A DNA stretch of 50,932 bases, from NCBI GenBank assembly GCA_964423405.1, contig CAYREY010000029.1, positions 1 through 50,932 on the forward strand, given 5' to 3'. Position numbers and translations under genes: made by a program. The notes under the pieces are model-generated. The model was given only the letters and a program-made list of their open reading frames with translations. It was not told where the DNA came from and made no database searches. Below are positions 27,386-34,007 of the stretch, piece after piece (the first letter of the stretch is position 1; every line of letters starts with the position of its first letter). This stretch comes from Bog-950 sp964423405 (lineage in GTDB: Bacteria > Bacteroidota > Bacteroidia > Chitinophagales > LD1).

Positions 27386-27421
27386 AAAACGGCACTCAGG
27401 TTTACCTGGTGCCGTTTTTTT
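27386..27421 (+). terminator. Terminator after the T9SS protein gene
   Basis: AACGGCACTCAGG pairs with CCTGGTGCCGTT with one bulged base and a TTTA loop, followed by a T run. It lies 19 bases after the stop. Confidence 0.85.
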
Positions 27422-27492
27422 ATGTCTGCTTACCAACCACCCAGTACCCGGCTACAGCTTACAAAGCCAGCTGTGCCATTCATAAAGCGGAT

Positions 27493-27523
27493 TTGACAAC
27501 CGGCTTGTGCAGCATAATCTTTG
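27493..27523 (+). promoter_or_regulatory. Promoter with -33 TTG and -7 TAATCTTTG
   Basis: TTG at 27493-27495 is followed, after 19 bases, by TAATCTTTG at 27515-27523. Both the elements and the spacing fit Bacteroidota promoters. The ATG of the lipoprotein gene is at 27546. Confidence 0.6.
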
Positions 27524-27545
27524 CATGTACAAAAATTAATGTAAA

Positions 27546-28490
27546 ATGAATAAAACAGCTTTTTATGTGCTGATAACCCTCGTGCTTATGGCCGGGTGCA
27601 GCAAGGTAAACGATGTAACCAAAACCGATACCACCACTACTGATTTTACCGATTCGTATGCCGACATTAACGACGGCCAGCGCGATAACAGTTTCAGAAA
27701 AACAAACATGAAGATGGTGATACGCCCGGTGAACAACGCCATTAATACCTACCGGCTGGTAATAAAGGTAGATACTATACTGGTAGACGTTGACAGCAAA
27801 CTACAGTACATAGATGTACCTGCCAGCGCCATTGTAAAAGCCGGACTTAGCCGACAAGACCCTAACAACCTGGATAAAGACCTGGTAGTGTTTGCCAAAG
27901 AGCAACTAACATTTCGCCGCGAAATTGAAAACGGCTATGCAGTTTTTGTAAGCGACCCTTTTACTACCGATGCAAAGTTCGATTACCAACTGGTGAACAT
28001 AGACCTAAGCATTACTATGCCATCGCCGGTACAACCGGGTGCTTCCATTACCTTTACCGAAGCCGAAACACACATGGTATTACCCAACGGCAAAACTTTA
28101 ATACAAAACCCCGAACCCGAAAAACTGATAGTGAATGTACGTAACAACGGCACTGCCAACGTGCAGTTAACCATCAGCGGCGACCCTGCCCGTGCTGTTA
28201 CTGTTACCGCAGTAGTGCGCGTGCGCTTTACCAACAACGGTGGTGCAGCACCACCGCCACCACCGGCTAACGTAGGCGCACTGGGCGAAGTAATGTTTAA
28301 TAAAAACACCGGCGTGGTGGTATGGCGCTCATCCGGAAACTGCCTTGGCTATTACAACGAAGAAAGCGGACAATGGAAATGCGAGGACGAAACAGTATCC
28401 GGTGGCTTAATGTTGTACCTGTTCGATAATAACGGCAAAGTAATATCCAGCCATTTTATAGACGACTGGCAGGGCGAGACAAACTTTTAA
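27546..28490 (+). CDS. Lipoprotein of unknown function
   Basis: The 314-residue product starts MNKTAFYVLITLVLMAGCSK, a signal peptide with lipobox MAGC. A Thr/Asp-rich linker follows. The middle region has beta-rich blocks (MKMVIRPVNNAINTYRLVIK, ASITFTEAETHMVLPNGKTL, RAVTVTAVVRVRFTNNGGAA) and a Pro-rich hinge (PPPPPANVG). The final 70 residues (EVMFNKNTGVVVWRSSGNCL, then CEDETVSGGLMLYLFDNNGK) contain two cysteines and aromatic residues. No family is recognised. It has a good promoter upstream and a bidirectional terminator after it, so it forms a single-gene unit. Confidence 0.7.
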   Translation: MNKTAFYVLITLVLMAGCSKVNDVTKTDTTTTDFTDSYADINDGQRDNSFRKTNMKMVIRPVNNAINTYRLVIKVDTILVDVDSKLQYIDVPASAIVKAGLSRQDPNNLDKDLVVFAKEQLTFRREIENGYAVFVSDPFTTDAKFDYQLVNIDLSITMPSPVQPGASITFTEAETHMVLPNGKTLIQNPEPEKLIVNVRNNGTANVQLTISGDPARAVTVTAVVRVRFTNNGGAAPPPPPANVGALGEVMFNKNTGVVVWRSSGNCLGYYNEESGQWKCEDETVSGGLMLYLFDNNGKVISSHFIDDWQGETNF

Positions 28491-28509
28491 CCTGTACCCT
28501 ATATAAAAC

Positions 28510-28541
28510 AAAAGCGCCACCGGTAAACCGGTGGCGCTTTT
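28510..28541. terminator. Bidirectional terminator
   Basis: A perfect inverted repeat AAAAGCGCCACCGG / CCGGTGGCGCTTTT with a TAAA loop lies between the convergent genes ending at 28490 and 28568. Confidence 0.92.
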
Positions 28542-28567
28542 TTATTTGCTGGCTATACAGCTACAGC

Positions 28568-28867
28568 TTAGGCTTTAAACAACGATTGCATTTTGGTAGC
28601 AACGCCCATATCGCCTTTCACTTTTATTTTGCCGCTCATAAACGCCATCATAGGGTTAAGGCTGCCGTTAGCTACACTGGTAAAGGTATCTTCATCAATA
28701 GTAACCGTGCAATCTGTTTCGCGATCCTCTGTGCTTATCAGGTTACCGGCACCGGTACCGTCCACTATTATTTTGTTACTACCAAAGTCAAGCTTTAATG
28801 TTTTACCAAGTGGCGAAGCTTTAGCTGCGCTGGCCTTCAGGCCTTCCAGTATCTGTTCAAATGCCAT
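28568..28867 (-). CDS. SCP2 sterol-binding domain protein
   Basis: This 99-residue protein consists of a single SCP2-type lipid-binding domain. GNLISTEDRETDCTVTIDED matches the D-x-T-x-x-x-x domain strands. DTFTSVANGSLNPMMAFMSG and KIKVKGDMGVATKMQSLF form the conserved helix and the K-I-K-V-x-G-D block shared by sterol carrier protein 2. Such proteins bind lipids or CoA thioesters in the cytoplasm. A TATATTTA box lies on the minus strand at 28906-28899, 31 bases before the ATG. It shares the terminator at 28510 with the lipoprotein gene. Confidence 0.9.
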   Translation of the reverse strand: MAFEQILEGLKASAAKASPLGKTLKLDFGSNKIIVDGTGAGNLISTEDRETDCTVTIDEDTFTSVANGSLNPMMAFMSGKIKVKGDMGVATKMQSLFKA

Positions 28868-28898
28868 TTAACTATTGTTTTAATGTTATTAATAGCCG

Positions 28899-28906
28899 TA
28901 AATATA
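28899..28906 (-). promoter_or_regulatory. Candidate -7 box for the SCP2 gene
   Basis: TATATTTA on the minus strand, 31 bases before the ATG at 28867. The stretch from here to 29135 shows no other clear feature apart from AT-rich sequence. Confidence 0.35.
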
Positions 28907-29135
28907 ATAAGTGAACCAAAATATCCGCCCCTAAATATGGCCCGCCTACTTACTTAAAAAAAATGCCTTTCCAAAACCGTGTTAACACCCTGCTGTTGCA
29001 AATATTTGACTATCAATTGTTTGCAATTTTCAATGTTAATACCCCTGGCACAACAATGTAAACCCCAGCAATTATATTAAAATAAACAAAAATATTTAAA
29101 ATCTGCCTGTTGGCATTGTTTTAATACCTACACTG

Positions 29136-29236
29136 CCGCGCCTGCGGCGCGGCCCCAATAAAAGATATCGTTGCGAAAAATCAATCCACTGATAATAAAC
29201 GAGTCTGATTTTGTAGCAATCATCCGCTATGTGATT
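29136..29236 (+). repeat. Island repeat, copy A
   Basis: It begins with the hairpin CCGCGCCTGCGGCGCGG (29136-29152). The conserved 44-base core at 29171-29214 is identical to that of copy C, and it ends with a degenerate GCAATC..CCGCT..GTGATT tail. The SET gene stop is 137 bases further on, the largest such spacing of the four copies. Confidence 0.85.
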
Positions 29237-29264
29237 AGTGGCTTATGACAATTCAAACCATTGC

Positions 29265-29372
29265 CTACATCAGGATTAGAAGATGAATGGATTAACCGGA
29301 TAACAGCCCGTACAACTGCATTAAATCCTGTATATCCCTAAATTTTGTAAATCGTGATTCTGACAGCCAGCC
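29265..29372. repeat. Degenerate intergenic repeat resembling common Bacteroidota AGGATT/TAATCC elements
   Basis: The stretch contains CAGGATTAGAAGATGAATGG, then AAATCCTGTATATCCC and GTAAATCGTGATTCTGAC. This looks like a decayed copy of an AGGATT/TAATCC intergenic repeat that I recall from other Bacteroidota. No second copy exists in this window, so the assignment rests on recall. It ends 2 bases before the SET gene stop. Confidence 0.35.
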
Positions 29373-29373
29373 C

Positions 29374-29751
29374 CTACACAAACCACAACGGCGCTTTGCT
29401 CTCCGGGTCGTGATTATAGTTAACCGTTAGTTCCTCGCCGGCGGCTATATCTTTAAGGGTAATAAAGTGTATCACTTCATCCTCGTAGTAAGTTTCGTAA
29501 AAGCAGTTAGGTTCGTAACTGTGGTTGTATATGCTGCCATAGCCCAGGCAGATAGCATACTGCTTCGCCTCTTCGCCCCACAAAAAGTAGTAGTTGTATA
29601 AATACGACTGGTCTATCAGCGCGCTGTCTTTCTCGGGCAGCACTATTACCGGTGCCATCTCTATCAGCGTGCCGGCCTCTATAGCCTCGCTGGTAAATAC
29701 ACCCCTGCCTTTGCCGGGGCTTTGTTTTATATGCAGAAACGGAAGTAGCAT
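29374..29751 (-). CDS. SET-domain protein (putative lysine methyltransferase)
   Basis: This 125-residue protein consists of a compact SET domain. KQSPGKGRGVFTSEAIEAG is the SAM-binding N-terminal motif (GRGVF). YGSIYNHSYEPNCFYE is the NHSxxPN motif that forms the pseudoknot. IAAGEELTVNYNHDPES is the G-E-E-L-x-x-x-Y motif with the catalytic Tyr. Bacterial single-domain SET proteins of this kind occur in Bacteroidota; targets are unknown. No post-SET zinc motif is present. It lies inside the repeat-rich island, flanked by copies A and B, and may have been exchanged. Confidence 0.85.
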   Translation of the reverse strand: MLLPFLHIKQSPGKGRGVFTSEAIEAGTLIEMAPVIVLPEKDSALIDQSYLYNYYFLWGEEAKQYAICLGYGSIYNHSYEPNCFYETYYEDEVIHFITLKDIAAGEELTVNYNHDPESKAPLWFV

Positions 29752-29803
29752 GTGGGGCTAATGTAAAGTAAATGCTGTAATACTGGTGTAGACTCAGTAT
29801 GGA

Positions 29804-29957
29804 CCGCGCCTGCGGTGCGGCCCACAAAAAGATGCCATTGCGAAAAATCAATCCACTGATAATAAACGAGTCAGATTTTGTGGCTCCCGATAGCTATCGG
29901 GACTTCCGCTGTGTATTTAATAATGCTTTGGCACGAGCGGATGTTCGCGACAGTGGG
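29804..29957 (+). repeat. Island repeat, copy B
   Basis: Hairpin CCGCGCCTGCGGTGCGG (29804-29820, one wobble pair) is followed by the core at 29838-29881, which differs from copies A and C at one base. Palindrome TCCCGATAGCTATCGGGA (29885-29902) fills the slot between GTGGC and CTTCCGCTGTGT. A tail with a GAGCGGATGTTC hairpin, shared with copy D, follows. It ends 8 bases before the stop of the lipoprotein gene at 29966. Confidence 0.85.
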
Positions 29958-29965
29958 GCGCTCTA

Positions 29966-30634
29966 TTACTGCAAACCGCAAAGTGATTTAAAACTGCCGG
30001 TAAAAGTTTTAGCGTTGCCATTATTATACAACTTGCACGAAAATGTACCTTCAAATGTTGTTGACCACGCACCATTAGTATAAGTGCCCCTGCTGGTAAT
30101 GGTAAATGTGCTACCGGTATTATCTCCATCCGAGCTATACCATGTTCTGTTATTTGCATCAACAATACTCAGTTCTATACCTTCGCTTGTACCATTGTTA
30201 ACGCAAAAATTATAAGTACCCGGTTGATACAGAGATGCCAACTCTGCAGTGGTAAATTGCGGGCCATGATTCAGGAAATTTTTGTGCATTACCAACGAGC
30301 CCTTTACATCGTAAGATGGCGAATACCAAACACCGCCGGCAGATACAGCCCTGTGCTCTCCGTTGCTACCATAATAGCTGGAACCAGAAGGCAAGGCAGC
30401 ATTACTACCCGAAGCTGATGTACTAACACCGCCCAATTGCCCCGTTAGATAATAACCAGTAGGTGTAACCGCACAGGCCTGGCAGGGTCCTCCACAATCT
30501 ACTCCGGTTTCATTCTGGTTTTGTATACCGTCGGTGCAAGTAGTTACAGGACTATTGTTTGCAGGGGTATTACAACCTGCTACAAACATAGTTAACAACA
30601 AAAACAAAGTACATTTAGCAATAATAGTGTTCAT
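29966..30634 (-). CDS. Cys-rich lipoprotein of unknown function
   Basis: The 222-residue product starts MNTIIAKCTLFLLLTMFVAG with the lipid Cys next. TCTDGIQNQNETGVDCGGPC follows; this Cys-rich motif occurs in many extracellular Bacteroidota and myxobacterial proteins and probably forms disulfides. The rest (GYYLTGQLGGVSTSASGSNA, GTYNFCVNNGTSEGIELSIV, GTFSCKLYNNGNAKTFTGSF) is a Ser/Gly/Asn-rich beta domain with two more cysteines, resembling carbohydrate- or surface-binding modules without a named family. Copy B of the island repeat begins 8 bases after its stop. Confidence 0.7.
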   Translation of the reverse strand: MNTIIAKCTLFLLLTMFVAGCNTPANNSPVTTCTDGIQNQNETGVDCGGPCQACAVTPTGYYLTGQLGGVSTSASGSNAALPSGSSYYGSNGEHRAVSAGGVWYSPSYDVKGSLVMHKNFLNHGPQFTTAELASLYQPGTYNFCVNNGTSEGIELSIVDANNRTWYSSDGDNTGSTFTITSRGTYTNGAWSTTFEGTFSCKLYNNGNAKTFTGSFKSLCGLQ

Positions 30635-30713
30635 AGTATTATTTGGTTATTAGTAAAGTGTAATAATAATAATTCTACTAATATCTTAACAGAAACAATA
30701 CCATGGCCTCTAA

Positions 30714-30806
30714 GCGTAGGCTGTGCCTATGTTGTGGTAAGCCGATAGCTTTAAGCTATCAGTAGCCATAGGCTACTTACTTCCTTGGACGTAGGCACAG
30801 CCTACG
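30714..30806. repeat. Cluster of four 17-base hairpins
   Basis: In 93 bases lie CGTAGGCTGTGCCTATG (30714), GATAGCTTTAAGCTATC (30744), AGTAGCCATAGGCTACT (30761) and CGTAGGCACAGCCTACG (30790). The first and last are inverted copies of each other at 16 of 17 positions, so the whole block can also fold as one large cruciform with the two middle hairpins inside. It lies between the lipoprotein gene start and copy C. Confidence 0.8.
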
Positions 30807-30820
30807 CCCAGTGGGGGCAG

Positions 30821-30920
30821 CCGCGCCTGCGGCGCGGTCCACAAAAAGATGTCATTGCGAAAAATCAATCCACTGATAATAAACGAGTCTGATTTTGTGG
30901 CAATCTTCCGCTGTGTGATT
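30821..30920 (+). repeat. Island repeat, copy C
   Basis: Hairpin CCGCGCCTGCGGCGCGG at 30821-30837, core at 30855-30898, then the tail GTGGCAATCTTCCGCTGTG and TGATT to 30920. It lacks the palindrome found in copies B and D and ends 14 bases before the GIY-YIG gene stop. Confidence 0.9.
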
Positions 30921-30934
30921 ATTATTCTGCAAAA

Positions 30935-31264
30935 CTATATATACTCTACGCCCAAATCAGTCTCAAACAAATCGAGCCAGTTAGGATTGTTCCCCTCTAT
31001 CAGAGCCACTTTCTTTTTACGGCTACCGGCCTTTAGCTGCTTCTCGCGGGCTATGGCCAGGTTAATATCGCCGAACGTTTCATAGTACACCATTTTGTTT
31101 ACGTTGTATCGGGCGGTAAAACTATCGGGGTGTTGCTTTTGCCGGTGTTGCTGGCAACGGCTAACAATATCGTTGGTTACGCCAATGTATAGCACGGCAT
31201 TAGCACTGTTGGTTAAAATATAAACGTAGTATGTAGCACTAACCAGACCAACACGCATAGGCAT
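30935..31264 (-). CDS. GIY-YIG endonuclease domain protein
   Basis: The likely product is about 109 residues from the ATG at 31264 (MPMRVGLVSATYYVYILTNS). The domain has GIY-like YYVYIL, YIG in LYIGVTNDIVSRCQQHR with the catalytic Arg, Glu in AIAREKQLKAGS and the Asn/Trp of NPNWLDLF. Stand-alone YhbQ/UvrC-N-like nucleases of this size are often present in many copies in Bacteroidota. An open frame runs on to 31324, but its extra N-terminal part (MAIFRCVIVV) is a translated piece of the flanking inverted repeat. A TATATTTA box touches the start, so MRV at 31258 is possible. Confidence 0.85.
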   Translation of the reverse strand: MPMRVGLVSATYYVYILTNSANAVLYIGVTNDIVSRCQQHRQKQHPDSFTARYNVNKMVYYETFGDINLAIAREKQLKAGSRKKKVALIEGNNPNWLDLFETDLGVEYI

Positions 31265-31299
31265 TAAATATAATAATTTAGCCCCTGCATGTAATACAA

Positions 31300-31324
31300 C
31301 AATCACACAACGGAAGATAGCCAC
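31300..31324 (-). repeat. Inverted partial copy of the island repeat end
   Basis: Read on the minus strand it is GTGGCTATCTTCCGTTGTGTGATT-like. It matches the tail of copy C (30896-30920) at 23 of 25 positions but in opposite orientation, giving inward-facing ends around the GIY-YIG gene. Confidence 0.8.
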
Positions 31325-31380
31325 AGCCTTTACGCTGTTATTATTTTAATTGAAAAGGCTTCGCTATGACATTAAATAAC

Positions 31381-31542
31381 TGAGCCGCGCCTGCGGCGCG
31401 GCTCAATCAAAACAGCGTGTCATGGCAAGGATTCCATACATAAAAAATAAACGAGCCGGAAACCGTGGCTCCCGATAGCTATCGGGACTTCCGCTGTGTA
31501 TTGAATAATGCTTTGGCACGAGCGGATGCTCGCGGAAGTGGG
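31381..31542 (+). repeat. Island repeat, copy D (diverged)
   Basis: Long hairpin GAGCCGCGCC-TGC-GGCGCGGCTC at 31382-31404, a diverged core (TAAACGAGCCGGAAACCGTG) and palindrome TCCCGATAGCTATCGGGA at 31470-31487. The CTTCCGCTGTGTATT and GAGCGGATGCTC tail shared with copy B follows. It ends 10 bases before the stop codon of the membrane protein gene at 31553. Confidence 0.85.
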
Positions 31543-31552
31543 TGTAGCATTA

Positions 31553-32242
31553 TTAACCGTGTTCAGGCTTAACTACCGTTGAAGGTGTGTTGGGATCTGC
31601 ATTTTTTAATTTATTCAATCCGTCTAAAATTATCGAAAGGTTATTGTCATTTATTTTTATGTCTGCAAAATGCATTGAAAGTAGTGTCTTTACTTTGCTT
31701 CTGATTGCTTCGTCAGGAATTTCATTAGTAAGTTTAAGAGACTCTTCGAATTTTCTATCTACTCTTAGTTTGTCGAAAAAGTCAATCATTAACTGCCTAG
31801 CTTTATTGGATTGAACAAAAAACAAAGCGGAGACAGCATCAATTATGGTCCCTGAAATCAATGAAATCCATGCCTTACCTTGTTTCCAGATTTCTATTTC
31901 GCTTTGAACAGTCAAAATACCCATTGCTATAATAATAAATCCAATTGAAGCGAATATTAGGCTAAACCAAAAACTCACTGTAGCTTGAGAAAGTCCCTGC
32001 GAATGATATTTTAAAAACAATTCATATTTTTCTTCTTCGATCGACCGCTTAAGTGCTTCTGACTTTGCCGCTTCCGGCCCTTCACTCATTTCTTTTTGCC
32101 GAATAGTTTCCAGTTTTCGATTTACTTCTTCTGCTTCCTTGTTGGAATTTTTCGATGCCCTGAAAAGGGATATCAACGAAGCGATAACTGTTATAATTGG
32201 GACAATTAGTCCCATGACTTGAAGTATATAATCCAAATACAT
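31553..32242 (-). CDS. Membrane protein with TRADD-N-associated 2TM-like domain
   Basis: In this 229-residue protein a first hydrophobic segment (YILQVMGLIVPIITVIASLI) is followed by a charged coiled helix. Then comes the block HSQGLSQATVSFWFSLIFAS leading into GFIIIAMGILTV, and WISLISGTIIDAVSALFFVQ. The G-L-S-Q-x-x-x-S-F-W-F-S-L pattern with the paired membrane helices resembles the TRADD-N-associated two-TM domain described from predicted prokaryotic conflict systems; this is from recall, not a search. A cytoplasmic tail of 80 residues ends it. It follows the coiled-coil gene by 89 bases. Base composition is clearly lower in GC than in neighbouring housekeeping genes. Confidence 0.7.
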   Translation of the reverse strand: MYLDYILQVMGLIVPIITVIASLISLFRASKNSNKEAEEVNRKLETIRQKEMSEGPEAAKSEALKRSIEEEKYELFLKYHSQGLSQATVSFWFSLIFASIGFIIIAMGILTVQSEIEIWKQGKAWISLISGTIIDAVSALFFVQSNKARQLMIDFFDKLRVDRKFEESLKLTNEIPDEAIRSKVKTLLSMHFADIKINDNNLSIILDGLNKLKNADPNTPSTVVKPEHG

Positions 32243-32331
32243 TTTTATTTATAATATTATGACGAAAGAATTTTACTGCATCAAGGAATTAAAAATAATT
32301 GACGGTTTATTTCTGAATTCACTTACAATAT

Positions 32332-33822
32332 CTATTGAATTTGTTCTTCAGCTAAGTCTAAGGCTTTATCTAAGCTTTTCTCAACTCTTTCAGTTGCTTG
32401 AGTTATTTTTTCAGTGGCTTTACGTTCCAGTATTTTAGCTATTTTCTTCATTCCTGGAATTTTATCAATTTTCTCCACCGAACTCTCAAGTTTGTTTGCA
32501 GTTTCAAGCAGCTCCATAAGAGGATGATCGGAGTTATTATAATCCGAAATTAATCGACCAGGGTTTTGCGAATACATTTCGAGGAAATTATCTATAAGTG
32601 ATATCCTTAAGTCCTTTGAAATACTTTCTATTCCAATTTTCTCAATCTGCGTGGATAAGCCCTCAAAAGTTTTGCTCAATACTTCTTTGTGGGAGTATTC
32701 CTCAATAAGTCGCTTAGATAAATTCATTTTTTTACTTGCTGAAATAGTTAGCCATAAAACTGGAACATACAAAGGCAGTATGCCTAATACAATTCTTGGA
32801 ATTCGTTCGATAACAGTTCCTATTTCTACTGAAGTGGCAAGAAAGTAAATACTAATAGATACCGGAATTAATGAAACACCTATCATTCCTCTGATTCCCC
32901 ACTCGAATTGAGACTTGTGATTTTTATATGCCTGCTCTTCATCATCCTTCTTCTTTGAGAATGCATGACTTAATCCTGCTGTTAATGCGTTAGGTAAAAG
33001 ACTTTGAATTTTCCCTTTTAAAGCATCGAAATTATCTTCCCATTTTTTAAAAGTTGCATCTTTTTCTAATTGGGTATTTTCTATGAAAGTTGAATATTTA
33101 ACATTAGTAGTTTCATTTAAAGACTGCAAATCACTTTTTAGCACATCAAGTTTTTCGTTAAGTCCGTTATAAGAATTTTGCAATTCATCTTTTAGTCCCG
33201 CTATGTGAGTTTCCTCGTTAGTTTCTGGGTTGGTTTCTTTAAATCCCAATATTTCATTATGCAGCCTATCGATTTCATTTTTCCTTGCTGTGATCACTTT
33301 CATAAGTTGTGCTGATTTGCTATCAACATCTTGTATTTGAGCTAGAAAACTCTCTATACTTTCTATTTCGCCATTAATGTTTGGATGCTTTTGAAAAACT
33401 CCCTCAACTGATAAAATTTTATCTTCGATTGATTTGATCTTTTCTACAAGGCTATCTTCATGTATTTTAAAGGAGTTCGTTGTGGCTACTATCTTATTGT
33501 GTTCTTCATTAAATGCTAAAGATGACTTAACAGCATCTTCTGCATGGCTTTGAATAGTGCTTTTATTAGCATCGATTTCTGCAAAAACGGATTTTATTTT
33601 TTCTAGAACCTCATTTGATTGCTTTGCGTAGTCAATAGCGTTTGCGGATGCATCTCGAGCTTCATTTTCATATTCAGGTGTACTTTTTTTAATTTCACTA
33701 ACCTGAATTTTCATACTTTCTTGTAGGCTAGAAATTGATAAAAGTCTGGCATCAAGTTGTTTAGCTAAACTTTCTAGTTTCTCAATCCTATCAAGTGTTT
33801 CTTTGCTATCGAAAATTCCCAT
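32332..33822 (-). CDS. Long coiled-coil protein with two membrane segments
   Basis: In this 496-residue protein, residues 1-285 are almost entirely charged heptad-like sequence (ETLDRIEKLESLAKQLDARL and so on), i.e. coiled coil. SLLPNALTAGLSHAFSKKKD precedes the membrane part. GMIGVSLIPVSISIYFLATS and IPRIVLGILPLYVPVLWLTI are two membrane helices near residues 315 and 345. A cytoplasmic C-terminal helical region of about 130 residues follows (SVEKIDKIPGMKKIAKILER). No family was recognised; the architecture resembles membrane-associated sensors or effectors. It is AT-rich and precedes the 2TM protein gene, with which it probably forms an operon. Confidence 0.7.
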   Translation of the reverse strand: MGIFDSKETLDRIEKLESLAKQLDARLLSISSLQESMKIQVSEIKKSTPEYENEARDASANAIDYAKQSNEVLEKIKSVFAEIDANKSTIQSHAEDAVKSSLAFNEEHNKIVATTNSFKIHEDSLVEKIKSIEDKILSVEGVFQKHPNINGEIESIESFLAQIQDVDSKSAQLMKVITARKNEIDRLHNEILGFKETNPETNEETHIAGLKDELQNSYNGLNEKLDVLKSDLQSLNETTNVKYSTFIENTQLEKDATFKKWEDNFDALKGKIQSLLPNALTAGLSHAFSKKKDDEEQAYKNHKSQFEWGIRGMIGVSLIPVSISIYFLATSVEIGTVIERIPRIVLGILPLYVPVLWLTISASKKMNLSKRLIEEYSHKEVLSKTFEGLSTQIEKIGIESISKDLRISLIDNFLEMYSQNPGRLISDYNNSDHPLMELLETANKLESSVEKIDKIPGMKKIAKILERKATEKITQATERVEKSLDKALDLAEEQIQ

Positions 33823-33873
33823 ATTTTTTTGAAGGTTGCATTAAGTAAGCTTATTGGCTGAAATAGCAAAAAT

Positions 33874-33906
33874 AAAAATAGCACATAATTATTATGTGCT
33901 ATTTTT
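33874..33906. promoter_or_regulatory. 33-base perfect inverted repeat upstream of the coiled-coil gene
   Basis: AAAAATAGCACATAAT, a single T, then ATTATGTGCTATTTTT. It lies 52 bases before the ATG at 33822. It could be an operator for the two-gene unit, or a weak A/T-flanked terminator for the toxin-antitoxin transcript coming from the same direction. Confidence 0.6.
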
Positions 33907-33960
33907 CATATTAGTTAAAATCGAATAACTAACGGTATTTAGGTTTATCTAAGGCAAATA

Positions 33961-34002
33961 CAAGATTCTTCACTTCGCAAAGCCTCCTCGCAATGACGCC
34001 GT
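33961..34002. repeat. TCATTGCGAGG-type intergenic repeat
   Basis: Minus strand: GTCATTGCGAGGAGGCTTTG then CGAAGTGAAGAATCTTG. From recall, similar elements recur between genes in many bacteria. Copies A to C carry a diverged ATTGCGA at the start of their core, so the families may be related. This is the left part of the composite block between the two-gene unit and the toxin gene. Confidence 0.5.
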
Positions 34003-34007
34003 TGGCG

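Noticed and set aside
29799..30083. Plus-strand open frame through repeat copy B, and a similar one at 30849-31085 through copy C
   Set aside because: Both are built from the repeat and then run antisense through the lipoprotein or GIY-YIG gene; no family or independent coding sign was seen. The possible short conserved frame in the core is kept only as a finding.
31264..31324. N-terminal extension of the GIY-YIG frame to 31324
   Set aside because: The extra residues are the translated inverted repeat and precede a promoter-like box, so the start at 31264 is preferred.
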